From contig JAEQBH010000990.1 in the NCBI GenBank assembly GCA_016808115.1, forward strand, positions 744,001 to 808,000: a stretch of 64,000 nt of DNA. Direction: 5' to 3'. The stretch comes from Tetrastigma voinierianum (taxonomy: Eukaryota; Streptophyta; Magnoliopsida; Vitales; Vitaceae). This document shows, piece after piece, positions 33,795 to 44,642 of the stretch. The position numbers were made by a program, and so were the translations under genes. The notes below the pieces were generated by a model, which was given only the letters and a program-made list of their open reading frames with translations, made no database searches and was not told the DNA's origin. The stretch's first letter is position 1. Each line of letters opens with the position of its first letter.

Positions 33795-35823
33795 TGTGGC
33801 GCCCCCAGAGCACAGGGAGGTCAGTTGACTGAATCCAACTGCGGAATACAAGTGGATGTCGGGTTACCCGACGCCACTTTAGAAAATCGGGCAGTCTCCT
33901 TTGTACGGGGAGCTCTACCCAATTACATCACCTACATAAACCTGTCCCAATCAACAATCACATGAGTAAAAACGGCCTCTTGGGCCCATAATACAATACT
34001 CATCACAATATATCCAAACTATATCCAATAGTTTCAAGAGTTAATAAATTACTCTTATACAACATATATTAAAATTAGAGAATTCTAATACATGTATACA
34101 ATGTAACACCAAAGCCCTGGCTTGAAACTTTCTTCTAAAGTGAGCCCCTCTATAGCGTCATAGTCTACTCGCTCGCTCACTGTGCACAGCAAAATATAAT
34201 ATCTCGACGGGGTGGCCCAATGTTCGATGGTGGAATCACCTAAGTGGGCTACTCTCCACCTAAGTGCATATGCAATGCTCCAAAATAACCACACATTCAA
34301 GCAAATACATGATCCTACTTGAATGTCTACATGATCGACTTATACCCTGGTCACTTACATTATTTCACTCCACTTTCACTAAGCCATGTATGAGAAAACA
34401 TCTTTTTTAAAACAATTCTTGTTGTTTTAGAAACTATACTACCGAAGCATCGGTAAAAATATAGGGCTACCATCAAAGGCGAATGTGTTGGAGAACCTTT
34501 CGAAACAGTCATGGTCCTCATCCGAAATGATCTGTTGGACCGTCTCCCAACCCCATTCTCCGGAAATTCATCCTGTGAAATTTCTTTTCAAAAACGTTTT
34601 CGTTTTCTTTCAATTTTTCATGTCATGCACTCTAATTTCTAGGCTACCCGGTGCATATGAATGCATTATGATGCCATTTCGATAACTCATATAACACATG
34701 TAAATATATCACCATGCATACATCCGCATAATTTAAATCACACAATCATGTCATGTAATTCCACAATTCAACACACCAAAAATTAGCTCACTTGGGCTAA
34801 TTATCAAACACGAGCAATTCGAATTTAATCACTCAATAAAACATTTTTCACACGAAAATTGATTTTAATTAATCCCTTTATTCATATGAGCAGTAAAACC
34901 CAAGGTTTCTTTACATTCCATCACTCATAAATTAGTGGTTCACTTTGTGAACCCAAATTTCTCGGCCAATTCCGGCCTCATACACATGAACGCATACATT
35001 AACACATAATGCACAAACTATCAACCCAAATCAGCCCGTGGACAGTCACGGGCTGCTCCATTTGAGTTTCAAAAATTATAACAATTCGGTCCCAAGGTTT
35101 GGGACCGATCAAACGGCCCCTCACGGCCTCATTCAACTCAAGCATGTAAATACAGCAAATAAAAATAGAAACCCAGTAAAGGGAGAAACCCTACACTCTG
35201 GGAGTTTAAGTAAACTCTAAATCAGGTACCCACCACGAAGCCCTCCGCATAGAAGCGCTTTCGTACTTTGCCAGAAGGCTGTAAACGGTCGGATCTGTCC
35301 CTTGAAAATCTAGAGAAGTTGATCTTATACCAGCTAAAACATCAGTTTTTCGATCTACTGGAAGTGTGTTCTCTTTTTCATGTTTTGTTTTGGCTTTTGG
35401 AACGGGGAAGACCATGTTATTGCTATTTGTCTTTTAGTGACTTAATTCAAATTCATCAATAGTAGTTATGTCCCTCTTTTCTCAGTTTTGATATTCGGCT
35501 CTATCTCGGCCGTCCATTTTCATCATTTCTCTACTTATACCACTTATGGGCTGTAGTCGCGTGTTATATGTGACTTTAGTCGCATCGAAAATCGTTTTAC
35601 GGCACTCGAATCGAGATGCCTCGAAAAACGTGTCAACTCCGATCGTCTCGGAATTCGACGAAATTTTACGCGCTAGCTAGATTTGCAGAACGATTCAAGC
35701 GGTGAAATTCGTTTCATCGTCAAAGATCGAAGATAATTACGGTTTTTAACCCGAAATTAACAATTTTGTAATCGAGTGCGATTTTGCCTTATTCGGAAAT
35801 TAAGGAATTTACCGAATTAACTA
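33795..35823 (-). repeat. 5' LTR of chromovirus C (right, inverted)
   Basis: The left plus-strand end is TGTGGCGCCCCC. The right end is heavily mutated (AATTTACCGAATTAACTA where AATTTCTCGGGTCTTACA is expected). The body matches 26508-28489 throughout, for example AAGCATCGGTAAAAATA near 34445 and GGCCCCTCACGGCCTCATTCAA near 35114. Confidence 0.83.
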
Positions 35824-36417
35824 CGTTGTCGATGGTGGGACCTTGAAAGTCGGGTTGGCATGCACGACCGCGGCTGCAGATTTGAAGCTTAGAGTTAAGG
35901 TCTTTGAAGCGGTATAGATGTTCTTCCACTAGGATGTAGGGTGAGAGTTGATCGATGAGTCGGGATTATGAGTGAGAGATCTCGGTGCGCTCATGGCGGA
36001 CTGGGGTTAGGTGTCACGATTATGGCATTGTGCGTTCGTGTGCACGGTAACATCACATTAGTCGGGTGTGCGTGCGGTGCGGAGTCATTCACCGCTCTGG
36101 TGGTATAGGTTGAGTTTGTCTTTGAGATTACGTTCGATGAAGACTCATAGTTTGATTCGGGGAAATGAGAGTAATTAAAGTGTGTTGGGCAAAGCAAAAA
36201 GGGGGCCGTTAATCCCCTAAGGTGAGAATCCTGGAGTTAGGGTGTAAGAGACCTGGGGAGATATCCCAAATTTCTATGTGAATGTAAGAGGCTCGAAGTG
36301 TAAGCCGAAGGGTTATGTTAATCGAGATGAAAACACACGGTCAGGTTATCACGTAGACTTAGAGTTGAGTGATGATAGGTGTCTGCAGGTGACTCAGTTT
36401 AGATAACCCTTTGGAAA
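35824..36417 (+). other. non-coding body of chromovirus B after the C insertion
   Basis: Same family-specific sequence as C 29545-30640 in the opposite orientation, with single copies of units that are expanded to tandem arrays in C (36240-36300 and 36325-36400). No domain is recognisable. The frame 35991-36197 on the minus strand is a shadow. Confidence 0.65.
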
Positions 36418-37436
36418 TTGCATTTGTGTGTGGTGGCGGTAAGAGCTCGGTATATGGATGTCGTTCATGACATGGAGCCCAGGTTGATGGTCAGATTGAA
36501 TTTACATCCAATGATTGTGACCTTAGAGGTCGGTTACACACAAAGTAAGGGTTGTGTGGATTATATACAGGTGTTAGAGGACACGTTGCGAGCATACGTC
36601 CTGGATCATAAGGGCAGCTGGGAAGAGCACTTGCCCTTAGTAGGGTCACGCTTCTGACAGCGGTTGCAGGGCGGGTATGCGGATGGCGGCATATGAGGCA
36701 TTATAGCAGGAGGCCGTGTAGATCCACCGTTAGCATGTTGGACCGAGGTGGGAGAGAGCTCGTCACTGGTCACGATCTTATTAGAACACCTTTGAGTGAA
36801 GCGATGCGACAACGTCTTCCGCATTTCTCGAGATTCGAGGCGGAAGGCAATCTTTGATGTGCGGCGTGGTATAGAGTTCGAGGTTGGGGATCACGTCTTC
36901 TTGAAGGTGATGCCTAAGAGAGGAGTGGTCAGGTTCGGTAAGCGAGAGAAGTTATCGCCAAGGTTGGTTGGACCTTTCGAGATACTCGAGATGGTAGGCA
37001 CTGTTGCGTACCGGTTGGCGTTACCGGTTGGCGTTACTGCCCAGCATGTCAGGTGTTCACGAGGTATTTCACGTCTCCATGCTCCAGAAGTATACTCCAG
37101 ATCCAGCTCATGTGGTGGATTGGGGACAGATTGAGGTTGACACGGATGGGACCTTCGAGGAGGGACCGGTGTGCATTGGATAGCCGTGATCAGGTTTTGC
37201 GACGCAAGACCGTGAGGCTAGTGAGGGTGCTATGGCGGCACTATGGAGTGGAGGAGTCAACGTGGGAGCGTGAGGACACGATGCGGGCCACCTATCCCTT
37301 CTTGTTTAGGGATGAAGGTACGTGGTTTAGTCGTTTAATATTTAAATGACTAGTCTACATGCATGGTAGAGTGCACGTTGCATATGCATGTGAGTGATTG
37401 TGATTGTCCAGAATTTCGGGATGAAATTCCTTTTAA
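36418..37436 (+). pseudogene. integrase end and chromodomain of chromovirus B
   Basis: The core-domain end YIQVLEDTLRAYVLDHKGSWEEHLPLV (36568-36651) is followed after a frame change by MAAYEAL-like sequence near 36680. The C-domain lies at 36847-37020 (IEFEVGDHVFLKVMPKRG, LSPRLVGPFEILE, VGTVAYRLALP). The chromodomain-like tail is in another frame at 37165-37310: RRKTVRLVRVLWRHYGVEE, STWEREDTMRATYPFLF. The pieces are in correct order but in three frames. Confidence 0.88.
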
Positions 37437-37447
37437 GGAGGGGAGAA
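37437..37447 (+). promoter_or_regulatory. polypurine tract of chromovirus B
   Basis: AGGAGGGGAGAA lies directly before the LTR start TGTAAGACC. The complementary CTCCCCTCC stands at the matching place in C (28493-28501). Confidence 0.85.
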
Positions 37448-39455
37448 TGTAAGACCGGAAATTCAATTCGGAAAAGGGCAAAATCGTAATTTCGGTAAAA
37501 AGAAAAATCAAAATTTATTCTCTAGATCTCGGATGTGGCTTAGTTTCACCGTTTGAATCGTCTTGCGAAATCTAGCTAACACGTCAATTTCGTGGTCGAG
37601 AGACTGATGTCGGAGTACACATTTTTAAGCGTCGCGTTTGGTGTCGTAAAAGCGATATTCGTGTTACAAAAAGTCGCTATTATAACACGTCGCTCATGTC
37701 TTATGAGTTACATGAGTAGAGAAATGATGGGAATGGACAGCCGAGATAGTGCCAAATGTCGAAAATCCAAAGCTTTGGGACATGATGGGCATTATTAAAT
37801 TTGATTAAATGATAATAAAACAAAATAGAGAATAGTGACCTTCTCCAATTGAAAAAGAAAGCCAAAACGTGCTGGGAAAGTGAGCAGATGCAGAATGTTG
37901 TGTTTTTGAAATCTAGAGAGAGAAAGTGTGAAACCTGCAGATTTCTAGGCGATCAGGCCGTCGGAATTAAACCGGAATGAAGCAAAGGCGTACTGCGCGG
38001 CGAGGGAACAGCGTAGATGCAGTTGGGAGTTTCGACAAGCTCAGAGTGAGGTAGGGTTTCTTCCTACTTTGGGTTTCTGGCTGTTTAAGTGTATTTGTGA
38101 TGTTTGAGTTGAATGAGGCCGTGAGGGGCCGTTTGATCGGTTCCAAAGCTTGGAACCGAGGTGGAAAATTTTAGAAACCCATGTGGACAGTCCGTGACTG
38201 TCCACGGGCTGTTTTGGGTTAAAAGTTTGTGCAATTATGTGTTAATGCATGCTTTGATGTGTATAAGGCCGGGAATGGCCATGAAATTCGGGTTCCCAAA
38301 GTGAACCGATGATTGGATGAATGGATGTGAACAGTAAACTCGAGGGTTTTACTGTTCATCTGAATAGTGACACGAAAATAAATTTTTGTTTGAAAATGTG
38401 TTTGGCCGAGCAATTCAAGTGGAATTGCTCGTGTTTGATAATTAGCCCAAGTGAGCTAATTTTTGGTGTAATGAAATGTGGAATTGCATAACATGTTGTG
38501 TGATTTAAATTATGTGAATATATTCATGAGTATATATTTGCATGTGTTATATAATTGTATTGGAATTGACATCATGCATTTCATATGCATTGGGGCACCC
38601 TAGAGCGATAGGGTGAGTGCATAGTGATTTCATTGAGAGAATTAGTTTCGGAGGGTTGACTATGTAATAAATATCCCGGGTCGGTGTTCACTTATATCTG
38701 AGGTAGTCAGCTATAAAAATATCAATCGTCGAATTAGAACTGAATTGATATACATCGGGAAGGTAGTCCACTAAATATAACATCGGAGTCGGTCCACTAC
38801 TTATATTGGAGGGTAGTCCACAATTAAAAACAACATCTTTGTTTTGAAAAATAATGATTCTCATACGTGGCTTAGGCAAGTGTGAGGGAGTCGGTGAGGA
38901 CTCGGGGTATGAGTTGTTCATGTAGACATTCAAGTAGGATCATGCATTTGCTTGAATGTGTGTTTACTTTGGAGCATTGCATATGCGCTTAGGTGGAAAT
39001 GCTTGAACTAGGGTGATTATTTCTGGCTTGATGCTTCAGCACTATCGAGGAACATATTTTGGTCTGAGGGGCGCGCACGAGGAAACGGCTCGTCATAGAG
39101 GCGCTTTAAACTAGGATTGGCTTTGGTTTTGTGATGTATACATATGTATTAAATTTTAGAATTTTAATATATGTTGTATAAGAGATATTTATTAACTCTT
39201 GAAACTATTGGATATAGTTGGATACATATATATTGTGATGAGTATTGGTTTATGGGCCCAAGAGGCCGTTTTTACTCATGTGAATGTTGATTGGATTGTT
39301 GGGACAGGTTATATACATGTTATGTATCCTAGGTAGAGCTTCTCGTACAAAGGAGACTCTGCCCGATTTTCGTGAGAAATGTCGGGTCACCCGACATTCG
39401 CAGTGTTCCGTAGGTTGGCGGGTAGTGACGGACCCCGAGGATTTGGGGTGTCACA
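37448..39455 (+). repeat. 3' LTR of chromovirus B
   Basis: Begins TGTAAGACCGG and ends GGTGTCACA. It is alignable with 20693-22668, including GAATGATGGGAATGGACAGCCGAGATAGTGCC near 37725 and the tandem CGGTCCACTACTTATAT block near 38790. The following sequence returns to the gag-protease element. Confidence 0.87.
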
Positions 39456-39983
39456 TTTCAGGCTCGAATTGGCTCGTCACCACAACTCAATCCTTTGCAA
39501 GTGGTGACTACCCTTCACAATCCTACTTTTTTTTATCAACTAATGTATGTGTTTGTTCATTTGAATGGATGAGTGTGAAAGCAATGGTTGACATGGGCTC
39601 AACCCACAGTTGCTTGGAAAGCTTAGTGGTAGCCAGGCTGAATATGAGAGTGGAATTACATGCTAGTGAATCATACCCTTAAATGGTGTAGACTGGGTGG
39701 ATGGCATTATGCGAGCTGTCCCAATCCAGATAGGAGCATGGAGTGGACAATGTGAAATGATGGTGATGTATTCGCGAGACTTTAGGTTGATCCTTAGGAT
39801 GATGGATTTCCTCTTAATAGCAGAAGTTGGCATCCTACCGTATTTAGGAGCATTGGATTTCCTAGAACAGGGAACCCTTTCTATAGTCAATACCTTACAA
39901 AAAGGGGATATGGTTGGTTTGAAGTTGAAATTTGACAAGGAGCTAGTCTACAAAAGAAATCTTGGGGAGCTTGCGAGAGGGTA
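39456..39983 (+). pseudogene. aspartic protease of the gag-protease element
   Basis: The pre-protease segment PQLNPLQVVTTLHNPTFF is followed by LMYVFVHLNG and VKAMVDMGSTHSC; the catalytic D-T-G has become D-M-G. Further on the open stretch 39697-39984 contains VPIQIGAWSGQCEMMVM, RDFRLILRMMDFL and PYLGALDFLEQG, the C-terminal half of gypsy-type proteases (usual form near VILGIDFL). It would mature the Gag polyprotein. A stop near 39680 and at least one frame change are present. No RT follows. Confidence 0.85.
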
Positions 39984-40108
39984 GTGGCTACCTAGAGACC
40001 ATAGATCAAAATCCCTTGGGTTCAGGGCTAGAACAAATGACAAATGGTTAGTGGAACAGTGAGGCGGAGGATGCCCAGTTCAAGTCGACGTGGGCTTTGA
40101 CTTCATTT

Positions 40109-40122
40109 GAAGGGGGTGGGTT
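40109..40122 (+). promoter_or_regulatory. polypurine tract of the gag-protease element
   Basis: GAAGGGGGTGGGT lies directly before the LTR start TGTAGGCCCC, only about 125 bp after the protease frame. The intervening sequence shows no RT or integrase motif. Confidence 0.75.
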
Positions 40123-41617
40123 TGTAGGCCCCTTGGACGTTTGAACCAGCAAGCCAACGTAGGAGTCTCATGTGTATGTCTTGTACCCATGAGAACTCTT
40201 ATTTCAATGGAAGCACGATGATAAAAATGGCTTTTAGGGGAAGAGGGGGATAGACAGACGTGCGCACCACAGGAGCTGCACACAGTAAACATGCCATGCA
40301 TAGAGTAGGTGCCGAGTGTTACAAGGAGGCTACACGCATTATAAGGGTTGTGCACTATAGGTTGGGCACCCATAGGGTCGGGGCCACGCGTTGCAGGCAA
40401 GCCACGATGCATCAAAGACACACATGGACTAGGCAATCACATAAAATTCAAGACAAGGGCGAATTGTGCCATGAGTTCCTTTATTATGAGTGTATTTGGG
40501 TGCGAGGGTTTTTAGGCAATTTAATAAATATTTATTTATTCCATTATGTCTCCTAGAGAAAATTCAAAAAATGCTTAAATAGCTCTTTAGAGAGGGGATG
40601 TAGTTGATAAAAATAGGGGTCAGGGGGTTAACACCTTGGCCATTGCATGGCTATGCCATGGGCACTCCCTCGCCATGGCCTTGGTGTACAACTTGACATA
40701 TAAATGGGCAACAACAAGGGGATGCATGGGCTCCACGATATGAAAGTTGCCTTCTCCTTATGTCGGCACGGGGCATGTTAAAGCATGTGTACACGAATGC
40801 AAGGCCACATGCGTAATGCCCTGGCTTGATTGCGTTGAAAAAACCAACATCGACATAATGCCATGAGCGGGGCATGGACTAAGAGCAGGACATGTCATAA
40901 GGGCTTTGTTGGCTTGGGAAGGCTTGGTTTCCTCGATCAATTGTTGGTGTTGTATGGCATAGACAATAAGATTAGTTAATGTCTTGCAAACCGTGGGGGT
41001 AAAGGGAGAGTCAAGGACACTACAACGTGACTTAGGGCCCATGGAAGATGACATGCCTCATCGGCTAAGGTGTGAGAGGAACACGAAACTCAAGTAGCAA
41101 CAAAGGGAAGGCCACAAAGGTTGCATGAGTCATAGGGAAAGAATTCAGATAGAGACAATGGTTGGCAACAGTTGGCAGTAGTTACAAGCATGCTCTATGA
41201 ACAGTTACACCACTTCCCCAAAACAAGGGATCATAAGATCATGTTTAACCACCCATGAAAGGGTGTGTGGGTTGAAAAGTGGTGTTAGTGGACAGTTGGG
41301 GAGGATTGCCCAAACTAACCCACGTTTTGGGAGTCACGTGTATTATCAGTGGGTTATAAAAGCCTACCCGATGGGAATGAGAGAAAGAAAGAGAGGGAAG
41401 TATTGGGGGAGAAGGCATTGTAAAGCCTCATTCTCTGGTTCCTATTTTCTAAGTGCTGAGGCACTACATGAATTTTTGTACTTAATATGTTGAGTAAGAT
41501 TAATAAAACATGGTGGGTTTTATTCGGATGGGAAATCTTGAAAGGCTGGCTAAGAAGGGCTTAGTGCTGCACACTTGTCAAGGTGAAAATTTGTGGCATG
41601 TCTTAGTAGATGTGACA
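40123..41617 (+). repeat. 3' LTR of the gag-protease element
   Basis: Starts TGTAGGCCCC and ends TGTGACA; length 1495 bp. Its last 279 bp match the split 5' LTR. A TATAAAAGCC promoter-like box lies at about 41356. It contains the uninterrupted site corresponding to the hAT insertion. Confidence 0.87.
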
Positions 41618-42529
41618 ATAGGCATGATGGACTCAAATTTCTCTATTTTTTTTTTTTTACAATTAAGTACTTTGTTACAATATAGTAGAATGACTAATTC
41701 TCTACTTAAACACTCATAATTAAACAATCATAATAGAGATGATTGCTTTATTTTAAAAACTAATTAATGACCACACATGACTTTTCTTTTAATAAACTCT
41801 TTAAAAAAAGAAGATAATATGTGTAATCGATGAAGATTTTTATTGAAAAGTCAATCGAAAGCTTAGATCGGGCTATTTCTTAGAAGACGTATGGTAGTAA
41901 TATTTTAAGTGAAAAGATGTCAAAAAAAAGTTGTATTGAACTTCTTACAAATAGATTTTGTAAAACTCTTTTTCCTTTTTTGTAAAATTTTTTTTTCGAA
42001 AACTCGATCCTGTACGCCCCATCCAACCCTTGAGGCTTTGACCACTTAACATTATTGAAAATATTACCTTTATTTATTTATAAAATTAATAAATTAAATT
42101 TTGAAATTCCACAATATTGGGTTACTAGTTCATTGACTTTGTTTGATAGCTTGAAAATTATCAACAATAAAATATTTTATTATTTATTCCAAACTTTAGT
42201 TCCAGTATTTGTTTCCCTTTAAAATTTCTCATAAATATATATTTTTAGTTATCCTTTAACTTTAATATGAATATTTGTTTCATTTTGAAATTTATCTGGA
42301 AAATAATGTTAATGTTAATTCTCTTTTTATGGTCTTGCAAGTCACTTGCCAATTCCAAATTTTGTTCGAAATCAATTTTTTTTTAATATTTTATATTTTA
42401 AAGTAAATAGAAAAATGAAAAGAGTATAAAAATAAAGAATTTCAATGAATGATTTTTTAAAAGCAAATGAAGAGAAGACTAAAAATTCCAAGATTTATAA
42501 TGATTCAATTTTATCCTTTTTTTTTTTAT
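41618..42529. other. AT-rich non-coding DNA between stacks
   Basis: Very AT-rich, with T-runs near 41645 and 42360. I see no coding frame, LTR end or tandem repeat. It may be part of a CACTA element whose right end is at 42774, or original chromosomal sequence. Confidence 0.5.
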
Positions 42530-42774
42530 TTGAGACGGACTGATTAGAGACGGAAATTCCGTCTCTAAATTGAGACGGATTTACTTCCATCTCAAATCAG
42601 AGACGGAATTGGGTCGATCTCTAAATTTAGACATAATGATTTTTATCTCAAATCAGAGACGAAAATAGGTCAGTTTCTGATTCGAGATGGAAAATATGTC
42701 TCTGTCGAGGTAGTTTATTAAATCTGAATCGGAGAGACGGAATTTAGTCTCAATTAAATGTTTTCTTTGTAGTG
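42530..42774. mobile_element. CACTA-type DNA transposon, right end
   Basis: GAGACGGA and its complement recur at 42533, 42546-42567 (as an inverted pair), 42571, 42600, 42655 and 42733. The stretch ends CTTTGTAGTG at 42765-42774, the complement of a CACTACAAAG terminus. CACTA elements have CACTA ends and short subterminal repeats of this kind. No matching left terminus was found in the window, so the element is truncated or its left end was missed. Confidence 0.65.
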
Positions 42775-42949
42775 ATATAGGCGAGAAAGAGACTTTACAA
42801 TTGAAAAAAATGCCAAATAAATGGTTACAAAGTTCCCAAGTCAAAGTCTCATTAGTTTTTGTTTGGAAATGTCAAAGTCAGATCATGGAAAAATCAAAAG
42901 AACGGAGAGAATCCTAATATCTAGGGCAATGGTGGCGAGATGCATCAAC

Positions 42950-44642
42950 TTCCTGTAATTAAAAGCCAATCACGGTTGTCGTCGTTAGGAAGCTAGAAGC
43001 CGCTGAGGCTCAAACTACGTAGATATTCAACCCGCTGAGCCTTTATGGCATCACCCTGCTCCACTAAAGAGTTCAACTTCATCTTTTCCTTTTCCAATTC
43101 TTTAGTCAACATGTTGATACGCTCTTTCCTAAAGCGTATATTGATGCGTAGCTCGTTGACCGTCGTTGCTTGTTTCTTGGCAAGTTGGGCTTGATAAAAT
43201 TCGGTCTTCTGTCTCTTTAAAGCATGTAATGTGGATGAGATCTCCATGTTGGATTTCAAAGCATGATCCGATCTGAGAGGAGAAGAAAACGAAAAGTCTG
43301 ACTAAAACCCCTCTGAAATAAAGCAACCGTGAGGCACTTTAGAAGCTGATGCCAACACCGCCATAGCTGCATAAAAATCATCCTTTTGGTTGGTAGACAA
43401 AGAAAGCAGGTCCAAGCCAAGTAAATGGCTCACAATAGAGTGAGCGACAGCCACATCTGAATCACTAAAAGGACGTATTAAGGACTAGGGGGCAAGAGTA
43501 GTCTGGTCTAGGAAAGACATGTTCAAAAGAGAAACCTGTCTCCGCCTCTATTTAGAAAGTTGATCTTATTGAAACCTGAAAAATATATATATATATATAT
43601 ATAGATAAGGTAAAGAAAAGAAAATGCAGGAGAAAAATGAAGGTGAAGAACGAGTAGGCCGAGAAGTATGCTTATACTGGCCTTCTCCAACGGTGGTAAC
43701 CCTTTCATCCAAAGAGCCCTTTGTCGTCTGTCTCATCAGGTGCACTGCTAGTATCCTGGGAATTATCCTCACTTGAAGTTTCTTCTCCACAAGCCGACCC
43801 TTGCTCACTATCCTCATAAGGATCTTCCACTTCTTCAATCTCGATGGGATCATCAACAGTGTTGGAGAAATCAAACTGATGGGTTGGTCTGCGAGACGAC
43901 CATCGTAGATTGGAAGAATTCTTCACATCCTTAGAAAGCTTGGGATTTTTAGGTTGACTACTTGAATTAGTTTTCTCCTCTTTGGCCATCTTGAGTTTCT
44001 TAGTAGGCCTACTAGGAAAAGAAGTCAATCCTACAAAAAAAAAAATGAGGAAATCAACATAAGGTAAATTTATGAATAAAAATGCAATTAATGATTCTTT
44101 TACCTGCAGTGGGCGAGCAAGAACTGAGAAGCTTGTCAAATCTGATATTCCACCATGTAGAGAATGATGTAGCCGTGGATATAGAGGTAATCCCAATGGA
44201 GCATGAAAAAGTTTAATTTTCCTTAACCAGTGCCTATGCAAACTCCAAGTCTAGCTGAGCAGAAGGCAAATAAGGTAAAGTTGGAATGAACTGCTGAAAA
44301 CCAAACCGGCAGGCCCAAAGACAAGGAAGGTAGGGTTGTAGACTAATCGAAGATGCAGACATCAAGGATAAAAAGGCGAAGCTATCTCCTTAAATAAGTA
44401 CTCTCCAAGCGGTACTAGTAAAGGCTAAAGGACTCTCTAGGTCCTGCAGATATGGCTGAGATGAAGCCAGGATTTGATTCCAAGATGAGATATGTACAAA
44501 ATTAGGCCTCAAGTATAAGTGTATCAATGCTCGATCTACCAATCCCAAGAAGAAAGACATAAGATCGTTAGAAGGCATCGTACATAGAGAATGTGCGACA
44601 TGAAGTCCCAAAGTCTTGTAAGAGGTAGGTTCCCTGTCTAAA
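42950..44642 (-). pseudogene. plant-mobile-domain-like gene remnant with coiled-coil C-terminus
   Basis: Reading leftward on the minus strand: 44642-44390 gives FFLGLVDRALIHLYLRPNF and SPLAFTSTAWRVLI, then QPYLPCLWACRFGFQQ near 44290, similar to the end of plant mobile domains. A basic/acidic linker follows (KKLKMAKEEKTNSSSQPK near 44010; IEIEEVEDPYEDSEQGSA near 43840). Then HSIVSHLLGLDLLSLSTNQK near 43430 and a coiled coil at 43259-42993 (LTKELEKEKMKLNSLVEQG). An acceptor-like TTTTTCAG after a TA-repeat (43576-43602) suggests an intron. In-frame stops remain, and an LTR cuts off the 5' part at 44643. Family assignment is moderate. Confidence 0.55.

Larger units (their letters stand above)
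26508..35823 (-). mobile_element. antisense chromovirus C, same family as B
   Basis: LTRs in reverse orientation at 26508-28489 (its 3' LTR) and 33795-35823 (its 5' LTR). Between them, reading leftward, are a PBS, an AT-rich leader, gag, a non-coding tandem-repeat zone and the end of integrase. Protease, RT and RNase H are not recognisable. LTRs, leader, repeat zone and integrase end are all alignable by eye with B. GTTGT occurs close to both ends (26501-26505 and 35825-35829), a possible target duplication if the mutated LTR ends are shifted by 1-2 bases. Confidence 0.85.
20693..39455 (+). mobile_element. Tekay/Del-like chromovirus B, interrupted by its own antisense relative C
   Basis: LTRs at 20693-22668 and 37448-39455 share TGTAAGACC starts, AAAAGGGCAAAATCGTAATTTCGG and long stretches. 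Inside are a PBS, a ~1.8 kb AT-rich leader, gag, PR, RT and part of RNase H, then out-of-order gag sequence, then C (26508-35823), then the end of integrase with a chromodomain. It lies between the knuckle and protease of the older gag-protease element. No convincing target duplication remains (ACTCC against TTTCA). All frames are broken. Confidence 0.88.
15573..41617 (+). mobile_element. gypsy-like element with gag and protease only (TR-GAG-like), host of the whole first stack
   Basis: The right part of the 5' LTR (15573-17567, with a hAT inside) is followed by a PBS, gag (17590-18545 and 20601-20692), protease (39456-39983), a short spacer, a purine tract and the 3' LTR (40123-41617). With nested insertions removed the internal region is only about 1.7 kb. 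No RT, RNase H or integrase motif is seen between protease and the purine tract. Such an element would need enzymes from a relative, or it is an old internal deletion. The left ~1.2 kb of the 5' LTR lies before the copia insertion, outside the window. Confidence 0.8.

Noticed and set aside
43576..43602. TA-dinucleotide run as a standalone feature of interest
   Set aside because: A short microsatellite, most simply part of an intron of the mobile-domain-like remnant.
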